64,000 nucleotides of DNA from an uncultured Pelagibacteraceae bacterium. Lineage in GTDB: Bacteria; Pseudomonadota; Alphaproteobacteria; Pelagibacterales; Pelagibacteraceae. Location: the NCBI GenBank assembly GCA_902576115.1, contig CACGUE010000004.1, positions 1-64,000 of the forward strand. Reading direction: 5' to 3'. This document shows positions 32,676-40,833 of the stretch, piece by piece (the stretch's first letter is position 1; each line of letters opens with the position of its first letter). The notes under the pieces were generated by a model that did no database searches, was not told the origin of the DNA, and saw nothing but the letters and a program-made list of their open reading frames with translations. The translations under genes and the position numbers were made by a program.

Positions 32676-33518
32676 TTATATAGTTTTAGAGTAAATACAC
32701 CAATAGTTTTTATATTTATTTTTTAATTTTTTTTGCGCTTTTATTGCCGCATTTTTGGTTAAAAAATAACCAATTATAGTCGAACCCGAACCTGTCATAT
32801 TTGCAAAGTAAATATTATCTAAATTTTGCAAGTAACTTTTGATCTTTCCTAAAATTGGATATCTATTAAAGGCTGCTCTCTCTAAATCGTTATTCGAAAC
32901 TTTTAATAAATCTTTTCTGTCAATCTTGTTTGATTTATTGAATAGGCTCTTTGAAAATCCTCTGTGTTTTGCATAAATCATCTTAGTAGAACAACCAAAA
33001 TTAGGCTTAATTATTAATAAATGAAAATTTAATTTTTTATTAATTTTACTTATATTTTTCCCTTGTAGGATCATTGGACTCTCATAAAGACCCAAAATTA
33101 CATCTGAACCAACTTTATTTGCAATTTTTATTAAATTATTTTTTGTAATTTTAATTATTCTTTTTTTAAATAAATAGTTCAAAATGGATGCTGCATTCAT
33201 TGATCCTCCTCCCATACCAGAGGATTGGGGTATATTTTTTTTTACTTTGATATTGAATTTTTTATTTTGAATATAATTTTGATTATTTAAGATTTTTAGT
33301 AGTTTTGAAATTGTATTTGTATTTGAAATATTTGAGGAAAATTTCCCACTAAAAGATATTCTATTTTTTGAACCTCGTATCTCTTTTATTAAAATCTCAT
33401 CAGCCAAATTGATCTTAGATATTAAACTTTCCAATTTATGATAACCATTTGAGTATTTATTTAGAATTTTTAAAGTTAGGTTTACTTTTGCAAATGATTT
33501 TATTTTATTAAACTTCAT
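32676..33518 (-). CDS. ispE: 4-diphosphocytidyl-2-C-methyl-D-erythritol kinase
   Basis: GHMP kinase; AKVNLTLKILNKYSNGYHKLESL; NIPQSSGMGGGSMNAASIL; MTGSGSTIIGYF. Confidence 0.94.
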   Translation of the reverse strand: MKFNKIKSFAKVNLTLKILNKYSNGYHKLESLISKINLADEILIKEIRGSKNRISFSGKFSSNISNTNTISKLLKILNNQNYIQNKKFNIKVKKNIPQSSGMGGGSMNAASILNYLFKKRIIKITKNNLIKIANKVGSDVILGLYESPMILQGKNISKINKKLNFHLLIIKPNFGCSTKMIYAKHRGFSKSLFNKSNKIDRKDLLKVSNNDLERAAFNRYPILGKIKSYLQNLDNIYFANMTGSGSTIIGYFLTKNAAIKAQKKLKNKYKNYWCIYSKTI

Positions 33519-35198
33519 TTAAGAATTATTGTTTAAGCCATTATATAATTTTTCCTTAACTTTAATTTTTAATTCTTCATCTGCTTCATCGCTATTTAAA
33601 GCACTTTTCCAAAAATAATTAGCTTGGATTTTTCTATTTAATTGCCAAAGAACATCTCCGTAATGATCACTTGCAACAGGATCGCTTGGTAACAATTCAA
33701 CAGCTTTTCTTAAATATTTTTCTGCTTCAATATAATTTCCTGTCAAATAGTAACCCCAACCAACTGAGTCTGTTATGTAAGGGTCTTCTTCTTTACCTTT
33801 GTAAGCTTGATTTAACATTTCTATTGCTTCTTCAATTTTATATCCTCTTTCTAACCAGCTATAAGCAAGATAATTGAGTGTATACGGTTCGTCAGGTCTA
33901 ATTTTAATTGATTTTAGCAAATCCTTATCCGCCAAATCATAATTTTTTAATCTTTCATACGCTCCGCCTCTGCGATAAAGAACATCTGCATAAGCCATAG
34001 AATTTTTATCCAAATTTTTTAAGGCCAAAGTATAATAGCTTATAGCCTCATCATATTTTTTAAAGTTTTTGTAAATATTTGCCAAATCATAAATCATCTT
34101 TGTCGATTTATTATTAAATTTTTCAAGATTTTTTAATATATAATTCAAACTTGCATCATAATTTTCTTCCTCTGCTATTATTCTTGCAATCTTCTTTGTT
34201 TTGTACCAAAAAAATATTTCATCCTTATCATCAAATTTTTCGAAAGTTTTTTTTGCTAGATCATAATTATTATTAGACTGATAGTTTTCAGCTATTAGTG
34301 ATAAATTAAAATAAAATTTTGGATTTAAATAATTTGAAATATTTAAATATATGTTTGAATAATCAAATCTACTTTGAGATGAATAAAAATTAGATATAAG
34401 GAAAAAGAATTCTGCCAAAATATCATTCTCATTTTGACATGAAAAATGCTGTGTTAATTTTTTATATTTTTTTTCATCTATCCATTTTTTTACTTGAGAA
34501 ATAAGCAAACTACTTCTTAAAGGATCTATTGTATCAGCAAAATTATCAACTGTTGCAAAGTCATTATTATACACTTCGTTACTCAAATAAAAAAAAGTAT
34601 ATCTAGAGTAATCACTTTGAGGATCGTTAATTAAATTTAAAAAATAAGGCTCAGTTTTTTTGGAATTCAAATAACAATTTTGAAAAGCCATATTTATCAA
34701 ATCTAATTTTCCAAATTGCTCAACAATGTCAGATTTTTTATATATGAAAAGATCAATGTAACTTTTTAAGCTAGAATAAATTATAAATTTGTATGAGTCG
34801 TCCTCTTTGAACTTTTCCAATTTTTTTAACTTCAAAGCTGCTTGTTTAAACTTTTTCTTGTTAATGCTATCTAAAATTAATAATAAATTTCCTTCGAAAA
34901 AATCTCCTCCTATTGAGGTATTAGAATATTTTACTTGTTTAATTGCTTTTTTAACCTGACCATCCAAAAGTAAAGAAAATACATATTCTTGCAAAAAACT
35001 ATCATGCGATTGAATTAATATTTTTGAATTTTCAAAAAACTTAAGAGCATCGTTATTTTTCTGGTTATCAAATGATAATAATGCTGAAAGATAATTTGAT
35101 AGATACTTCTGGTTGAATTCTTTTTCATTCGCTGCTTTTGAATAGAGATTTGTTTGGTATAGAATTAATATTATAAAACAAAAAATTTTTAAGAACAT
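33519..35198 (-). CDS. Tetratricopeptide-repeat protein with signal peptide
   Basis: Hydrophobic N-terminus; repeats such as YDEAISYYTLALKNLDKNSMAYADVLYRRGGAYERLKNYDLADKDLLKSI. Confidence 0.85.
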   Translation of the reverse strand: MFLKIFCFIILILYQTNLYSKAANEKEFNQKYLSNYLSALLSFDNQKNNDALKFFENSKILIQSHDSFLQEYVFSLLLDGQVKKAIKQVKYSNTSIGGDFFEGNLLLILDSINKKKFKQAALKLKKLEKFKEDDSYKFIIYSSLKSYIDLFIYKKSDIVEQFGKLDLINMAFQNCYLNSKKTEPYFLNLINDPQSDYSRYTFFYLSNEVYNNDFATVDNFADTIDPLRSSLLISQVKKWIDEKKYKKLTQHFSCQNENDILAEFFFLISNFYSSQSRFDYSNIYLNISNYLNPKFYFNLSLIAENYQSNNNYDLAKKTFEKFDDKDEIFFWYKTKKIARIIAEEENYDASLNYILKNLEKFNNKSTKMIYDLANIYKNFKKYDEAISYYTLALKNLDKNSMAYADVLYRRGGAYERLKNYDLADKDLLKSIKIRPDEPYTLNYLAYSWLERGYKIEEAIEMLNQAYKGKEEDPYITDSVGWGYYLTGNYIEAEKYLRKAVELLPSDPVASDHYGDVLWQLNRKIQANYFWKSALNSDEADEELKIKVKEKLYNGLNNNS

Positions 35199-35208
35199 TT
35201 TTTACTTT

Positions 35209-35913
35209 ATGACTTTAAATGAAAAAAATCAAAATGACATATTTGATAATGATTTATTAAACGAACTAGGTATTGAGTATGAATTTAGCAATGAGCCAAT
35301 AAATAGATTTAAATATAATGCTCCTAATGAGGAAAAATCTGATCAATTAGCAAAACTTAGAGTTGAAATAGAAAAGATTGAAGATTGTGAACTAAAAAAT
35401 AGTGCAAAAAATCTTGTTTTCAGTGATGGAAATTCATCTTCAAAAATAATGATTGTAGGTGAAGGACCTGGACAAAAAGAAGATGAATTAGGAAAACCTT
35501 TTGTTGGTGATGCAGGAATGCTTTTAAATAAAATGTTGAAAGCTATTAATTTAGATAGAACTAACGTGTATATAACTAATGTTGTAAATTATAGACCTCC
35601 AAATAACAGAAAACCTGAAATATCAGAAATAAATAGATACTCTGAATATTTAAGAAAACATATTTCGATTATAAATCCAGAAATACTTATTTTAATGGGA
35701 AGCACAGCAATGGAAGCGCTCTTCGGGAATAAAATTAAAATTTCTAAAGAAAGAGGAAAATGGAAAGAAGTAATAATTAATAATAAAACATATTTAACAA
35801 TTATAACTTTTCACCCAGCATATCTGCTAAGACAAGCAGAACAAAAAAAATATTCTTGGGCCGATCTTAAAGAAATTAGAAAAAAAATAGATGAAACTGG
35901 TTTAGAGATTTAA
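35209..35913 (+). CDS. Uracil-DNA glycosylase, family 4-like
   Basis: GEGPGQKEDELGKPFVGDAGMLLNKML; TNVVNYRPPNNRKP; TFHPAYLLRQ. Confidence 0.88.
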   Translation: MTLNEKNQNDIFDNDLLNELGIEYEFSNEPINRFKYNAPNEEKSDQLAKLRVEIEKIEDCELKNSAKNLVFSDGNSSSKIMIVGEGPGQKEDELGKPFVGDAGMLLNKMLKAINLDRTNVYITNVVNYRPPNNRKPEISEINRYSEYLRKHISIINPEILILMGSTAMEALFGNKIKISKERGKWKEVIINNKTYLTIITFHPAYLLRQAEQKKYSWADLKEIRKKIDETGLEI

Positions 35914-35932
35914 ATTTTTAATAATATTTTAT

Positions 35933-36508
35933 ATGAAAAAAATTATTGCTGGGGTTGATGAAGTTGGAAGAGGAAGCCTTGTAGGACCAGTTTATGCAGC
36001 GGCTGTTATATTAAATAAAGAAATTAATAGAAAAATTCTTAAAGATTCAAAAAAACTTAACAAAATTCAGAGGGAAACTTTAGCTAAATATATAAAAAAA
36101 AATTCAGTTTGGGCGTTGGGAACTGCATCAATAAAGGAAATTGAAAAAATAAATATTTTAAATGCTAGCCTACTTTCGATGAAAAGAGCAATTAAAAAAC
36201 TCAAATTGAAACCTAAAAAAGTTTTAATAGATGGCAATAAACTACCAGACTTAAAAAATTATGTTATTAAAACTATTGTGAAAGGTGATGAAAAAATTCC
36301 TGAAATTTCAGCCGCATCAATTATTGCTAAAGTTGAAAGAGATAAGCTAATGAAAAAGATGTCTTTTTCTTTTGAAAAATACGGCTGGGATAATAATGCA
36401 GGTTATGGAACTAAGGATCATATTAAAGCCATTAAAAAATTTGGAGTGACTAGATTTCATAGAAAAACCTTCCAACCAATACACAAGATATTGAGTCTTA
36501 AAAAATAA
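35933..36508 (+). CDS. rnhB: Ribonuclease HII
   Basis: IIAGVDEVGRGSLVGPVYAAAVIL; IPEISAASIIAKVERD. Confidence 0.96.
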   Translation: MKKIIAGVDEVGRGSLVGPVYAAAVILNKEINRKILKDSKKLNKIQRETLAKYIKKNSVWALGTASIKEIEKINILNASLLSMKRAIKKLKLKPKKVLIDGNKLPDLKNYVIKTIVKGDEKIPEISAASIIAKVERDKLMKKMSFSFEKYGWDNNAGYGTKDHIKAIKKFGVTRFHRKTFQPIHKILSLKK

Positions 36509-36544
36509 TCATAACAATTATCAATCAATAAATTCAATCACAGG

Positions 36545-36573
36545 TTGACGTAGACTCCTGACTGGAGTCTAAT
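36545..36573 (+). promoter_or_regulatory. Predicted ccrM promoter: TTGACG-N17-TCTAAT with an inverted repeat of two GANTC sites in the spacer/-10
   Basis: -35 at 36545-36550, -10 at 36568-36573 (each 5/6 to sigma70 consensus); AGACTCC-TGACT-GGAGTCT at 36552-36570. Confidence 0.6.
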
Positions 36574-36586
36574 TCAAAAATATAAA

Positions 36587-37660
36587 ATGATCATTTCAGA
36601 CATAAAAAATAAAATTATTAATGGAGATAGTATTAAGGAATTAAAAAAAATTCCGGCTGAAAGTTTTGATCTGATATTTGCAGATCCACCTTACAACCTT
36701 CAACTGAAAAAAGAATTAAATAGACCTGATAGATCTAAAGTCGATGCTGTAGACGATGCATGGGATAAATTTGATAGTTTTAAAAGTTATGATGAGTTTT
36801 CAGTTCAATGGCTTAAAGAATGTAAAAGAATTTTAAAAAAAAACGGATCTATATGGGTCATAGGAAGTTATCATAATATTTTTAGAGTTGGTTCAAAAAT
36901 GCAAGATTTAGGTTTTTGGATACTAAATGATGTGATTTGGAACAAAAATAACCCTATGCCAAATTTTAGAGGAACACGTTTTACGAATGCGCACGAAACA
37001 CTTATATGGGCATCAAAAAGTGAAGGCTCAAAATATACTTTTAATTATCAATCACTTAAATGTTTAAACGATGATCTACAGATGAGATCTACATGGAATT
37101 TACCTATATGTAATGGAAAAGAAAGACTTAAAAATAATGGTAATAAAGTTCACTCAACGCAAAAGCCAGAGTCTTTATTGCACAGAATTATATTAGCATC
37201 GTCTAATAAAGGCGATTTAATATTGGACCCGTTTCTCGGTACGGGAACAACTGCTGTAGTTTCAAAAAAGTTAGGTAGAAATTATTTTGGGATAGAAAAA
37301 GAAAAAAACTATTTTGAAGCTGCAAGTAAAAGAATTAAAAATACAAAGATTATAGAAGATGAATATTTAGATACTATAAAAAATAATAGATCCAAACCAA
37401 GAGTGCCATTTGGATCTTTGGTTGAATTAGGAATTATTAAACCTGGTACTGAAATTTTTGATCAAAAAAAACAAATCAATGCGAAAATTATGATTGATGG
37501 CAGTATAAAATATCGGAAATCAGAAGGATCAATTCATAAAGTTGCTGCACAAATATTAGGTGCTGAGAGCTGTAACGGTTGGACTTTTTGGTATTATAAA
37601 TCAGGTAATTCACTCAAACCAATTGATGATTTGAGGCAAAGACTAAGGCCAACTACTTAA
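36587..37660 (+). CDS. ccrM: Cell-cycle-regulated-type DNA adenine methyltransferase CcrM (GANTC)
   Basis: FADPPYNL motif IV, DPFLGTGTTAVV motif I, CcrM-type C-terminal domain (VEFG..VELGIIKPG-like, CNGWTFWY). Confidence 0.93.
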   Translation: MIISDIKNKIINGDSIKELKKIPAESFDLIFADPPYNLQLKKELNRPDRSKVDAVDDAWDKFDSFKSYDEFSVQWLKECKRILKKNGSIWVIGSYHNIFRVGSKMQDLGFWILNDVIWNKNNPMPNFRGTRFTNAHETLIWASKSEGSKYTFNYQSLKCLNDDLQMRSTWNLPICNGKERLKNNGNKVHSTQKPESLLHRIILASSNKGDLILDPFLGTGTTAVVSKKLGRNYFGIEKEKNYFEAASKRIKNTKIIEDEYLDTIKNNRSKPRVPFGSLVELGIIKPGTEIFDQKKQINAKIMIDGSIKYRKSEGSIHKVAAQILGAESCNGWTFWYYKSGNSLKPIDDLRQRLRPTT

Positions 37661-38781
37661 TTTCTATAAATTTTTCCAAGATAACTCTCTAGAAATTTTT
37701 TATTTTTTGATAAAAATTTCAAAACAATATTTCTAATTAATATTATTATTGGATTAGTTAAATGGAAGGCAAAATGGTTTAATTTTGATCTTTTATTTAC
37801 CAGTAATATTTTACTTATCTTATCTTTATAAATATTATTTGAATTTTTAATATTCTCTAAAATACCATTTGCTGTTTCAATACTTTGAGAAGCACCTTGT
37901 GCAAAAGAAGGTGGAAAAGCAAATAAAGCATCACCACTCAAATAAGTATTTTGATATTTTAGTGTTGGCAATTCAGTGCTTACAAATACAGGAAAACACT
38001 TTATATTTGCTAAACTTTCCAAATTTATAATAGAATTTTGTGAAATAAAGTCTTTTAAAGATTTTATAAATGTTTCTGAATTAAGAACATTTTTATCTTC
38101 AATTTCTTTAGTATTTAGTTTCTTTTTGATTATAGCAACGAAATTATATTCGAGTTTTTGATTTACAGGATAAGTTACATAGTGAAAATTTGGCCCCATA
38201 TAAACAGAAATATTATCTTTTTCATGTTGTTTTAAATTCGCCCTTAAAGCAATGTTCCCATTAAAAATTGGGTTTAAATGATTATTTGATATTTGAGATT
38301 TTAATTTTGAAAAAACACCGTCTGCAATTACTATATAATCGAAACTTTCATTCTTATTATTCCAAGAAATCTTTATTTTTTCATTATATTCGATATTTTG
38401 AATATCAGCTTTAAATTGAATTTTTTCCTCAGGTAAATTGCCAATTAAAAACTTTATTAATGTTGATCTTTTAAGTGTTGTGTAACGGTCATTTAAATTA
38501 TTGAATTGCTTTAAATCAATTTCACAAATCTTTTTAATATTATTAGCCTGGAAAAAATTAACTTTTGTTGGATAATAAACATCTGATGCTGAAATATTTT
38601 TAAATCCAATCTTATTCAACAAATTAATACTATTAACTGAAAGTTGAATACCATAACCTTCATTTAAATTGAGGTAATCTTTTTTTTCAAATATTTTATA
38701 GTCTATTTCAGTATTTTTGTTTAATTCATTTGCAAGATACAAACCAGATATACCAGCTCCAACAATTGCAACTTTTTTCAT
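37657..38781 (-). CDS. FAD-dependent monooxygenase (UbiH / aromatic hydroxylase-like)
   Basis: VAIVGAGISGLYLANEL; YLSGDALFAFPPSFAQGASQSIETA. Confidence 0.8.
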   Translation of the reverse strand: MKKVAIVGAGISGLYLANELNKNTEIDYKIFEKKDYLNLNEGYGIQLSVNSINLLNKIGFKNISASDVYYPTKVNFFQANNIKKICEIDLKQFNNLNDRYTTLKRSTLIKFLIGNLPEEKIQFKADIQNIEYNEKIKISWNNKNESFDYIVIADGVFSKLKSQISNNHLNPIFNGNIALRANLKQHEKDNISVYMGPNFHYVTYPVNQKLEYNFVAIIKKKLNTKEIEDKNVLNSETFIKSLKDFISQNSIINLESLANIKCFPVFVSTELPTLKYQNTYLSGDALFAFPPSFAQGASQSIETANGILENIKNSNNIYKDKISKILLVNKRSKLNHFAFHLTNPIIILIRNIVLKFLSKNKKFLESYLGKIYRN

Positions 38782-39770
38782 TCAGATTTTGAGATGGTAT
38801 AAAATATTTTTTTAGTAAATGATGGAATTATTTCTGAGCTTAATTTATCTTTTTTGATTAATATTTTATTTTTAATCTTTGGAGGTCTTTTTGAGTTATT
38901 TAATAAAATTTTCATTTCCATATTAGATAATTTTATATTAATTTTTTTATTATTTGAATAATTATACTTATTTTCTGGAACTTCAGTCATAGGGAAAATT
39001 GGCATATTTTTTAAAAATTTAAATTTATCATTTTTGACTAATAAGTAATTATTATGTTTTTTGTAAATAGTCGCTTCGAAATATTTAGTTTTTATTTCTT
39101 TATTAATTTTAGTTAACTCAAAGTCATTTTTTTTTAAAGATATACAATTTTTATTTAAAGGACATTCCTTACAACTTGGATTTTTTGTTTTGCATATTAA
39201 AGCACCTATCTCCATAATTGCTTGTGAGTAATCACTAGCACGATCGGACAGTCCAAAAAAATTAATTTTTGTTTTTAAAAAATCTTTAGATATTTCATTC
39301 TGCTTTTTTAAATATAGAGTTCTTTTAAGAATTCTCTCTACATTTCCATCTAAAGGAATAGTTTTAAGGTTAAATGCTATAGACATTATTGCTTTGGATG
39401 TATATTCACCTACCCCTGGTAGTTGTAACAACTTTTCATAGGATCTTGGCAACTTACCATGGAAATCTCTAACAATTATAATTGCACTTTTTTTTAGATT
39501 TCTTGCTCTTGAATAATAACCAAGACCTTCCCAATGTTTCATTAAGATCTTTTCATCGACATTTGCCAATGATTGAAAAGTTGGAATTTGTTTTACAAAT
39601 TTTTTAAAATAAGGAATAACAGTTTTTACTTGAGTTTGCTGTAACATAAATTCACTAACAAACGTAAAATATTCTTTTTGCCTCTGAGAAACTTTTTTTC
39701 TCCAAGGTAAAATTCTTTTATTATTATCGTACCAAAGTAGAATTTTATTTGGTATGTTTTTACTATTCAT
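38778..39770 (-). CDS. mutY: A/G-specific adenine glycosylase (likely start at 39770; the ORF is open to 39815)
   Basis: MLQQTQVKTVIPYF; HhH LPGVGEYTSKAI; 4Fe-4S CKTKNPSCKECPLNKNC. Confidence 0.93.
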   Translation of the reverse strand: MNSKNIPNKILLWYDNNKRILPWRKKVSQRQKEYFTFVSEFMLQQTQVKTVIPYFKKFVKQIPTFQSLANVDEKILMKHWEGLGYYSRARNLKKSAIIIVRDFHGKLPRSYEKLLQLPGVGEYTSKAIMSIAFNLKTIPLDGNVERILKRTLYLKKQNEISKDFLKTKINFFGLSDRASDYSQAIMEIGALICKTKNPSCKECPLNKNCISLKKNDFELTKINKEIKTKYFEATIYKKHNNYLLVKNDKFKFLKNMPIFPMTEVPENKYNYSNNKKINIKLSNMEMKILLNNSKRPPKIKNKILIKKDKLSSEIIPSFTKKIFYTISKSE

Positions 39771-40253
39771 ATGAGTCAAAAATATAATACTAAGCAGAGA
39801 TATAACTCCATTCAAGGTTTAAGATCTTTTAAAGATACTTTACCCACAGAAGCAAAAAGAATAATTAGTAAAAAAGGTAAAATTTATAATGAAACTTTAG
39901 ATAATTGGAAATATTTAGTAGGTAAAGATTTATTTAAAGTAAGCTTTCCTAAGTCATATAAAAGTTCAAACAAGTTATCGGGCAGTCGTTTAAATATTTT
40001 AGTAAAGAGGGGAAATGAAGTTGACGTTGAGTATTCTAAAAAAGAAATAATAAAAAAAATTAATGTTTTTTTTGGCTATCATGTTTTAGATGACATTAAA
40101 TTGAATACATTTGATGGAAAAATTGAAGAAAGCCATAAAAATACCGCTATTAATGCGACAAAAAATAAACATATAAAGAGCATAAATAATATTAAAAATG
40201 ACAAAATAAAAAACTCACTTTTAGAGCTAAGTAAACATTTTAAAATAAAATGA
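39771..40253 (+). CDS. DUF721 / DciA-like protein
   Basis: W...VGKDLFKVSFPKS...LNILVKRGNEVDVEYSKKEIIKKINVFFGYHVLDDIKL; conserved mutY-DUF721-dsbA-smc synteny. Confidence 0.75.
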   Translation: MSQKYNTKQRYNSIQGLRSFKDTLPTEAKRIISKKGKIYNETLDNWKYLVGKDLFKVSFPKSYKSSNKLSGSRLNILVKRGNEVDVEYSKKEIIKKINVFFGYHVLDDIKLNTFDGKIEESHKNTAINATKNKHIKSINNIKNDKIKNSLLELSKHFKIK

Positions 40254-40825
40254 AAAAAATAATTATTGTCTCAATTTTAATTTTTTTTAATTTCATCAAT
40301 GCTAATTCTGAAGTTAAACCAATTTTAGTAGGGAATGCAGACTCAAAAGTTAAGTTGATGGTTTATGAATCTTTAACTTGTAGTTTTTGTGCAAATTTTC
40401 ATAAAAATATTTATCCCAAACTAAAAGAAGACTTTATTGACAAAGGATTGATCTCAATAGAATTTAAAAGCTTTCCATTAGATATCATTGCATTTAATGC
40501 AACTAAATTAGCGCATTGTAGAAATGATGGTGAGCATGAAATTTTGCATCACCTTTATTTAAATCAGGACAAATGGATCAAAGGGAATAATGAATTAGAA
40601 GCAAATAAAGCAATGAAAAAGTTTATTGATAATACTAAATATAATCTTGATTTTGATAAATGCTTGGCGGATAAAAAAATAGAAGATCATATTTTAGAAG
40701 ACCGAATCGAAGGTGTTAAAAAGTACAAAGTGAGTTCTACCCCAACGGTAATAATCAATGGAAAAAAGTTTGAAAATCACTCAAACTACAAAAAATTAAA
40801 AAAATACATTGAAAAACTGATATAA
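40250..40825 (+). CDS. DsbA-like thioredoxin-fold periplasmic protein
   Basis: Signal peptide; YESLTCSFCANFHKNIYPKL CxxC; cis-Pro region SSTPTVIINGK. Confidence 0.88.
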   Translation: MKKIIIVSILIFFNFINANSEVKPILVGNADSKVKLMVYESLTCSFCANFHKNIYPKLKEDFIDKGLISIEFKSFPLDIIAFNATKLAHCRNDGEHEILHHLYLNQDKWIKGNNELEANKAMKKFIDNTKYNLDFDKCLADKKIEDHILEDRIEGVKKYKVSSTPTVIINGKKFENHSNYKKLKKYIEKLI

Positions 40826-40833
40826 GTCAGTGA

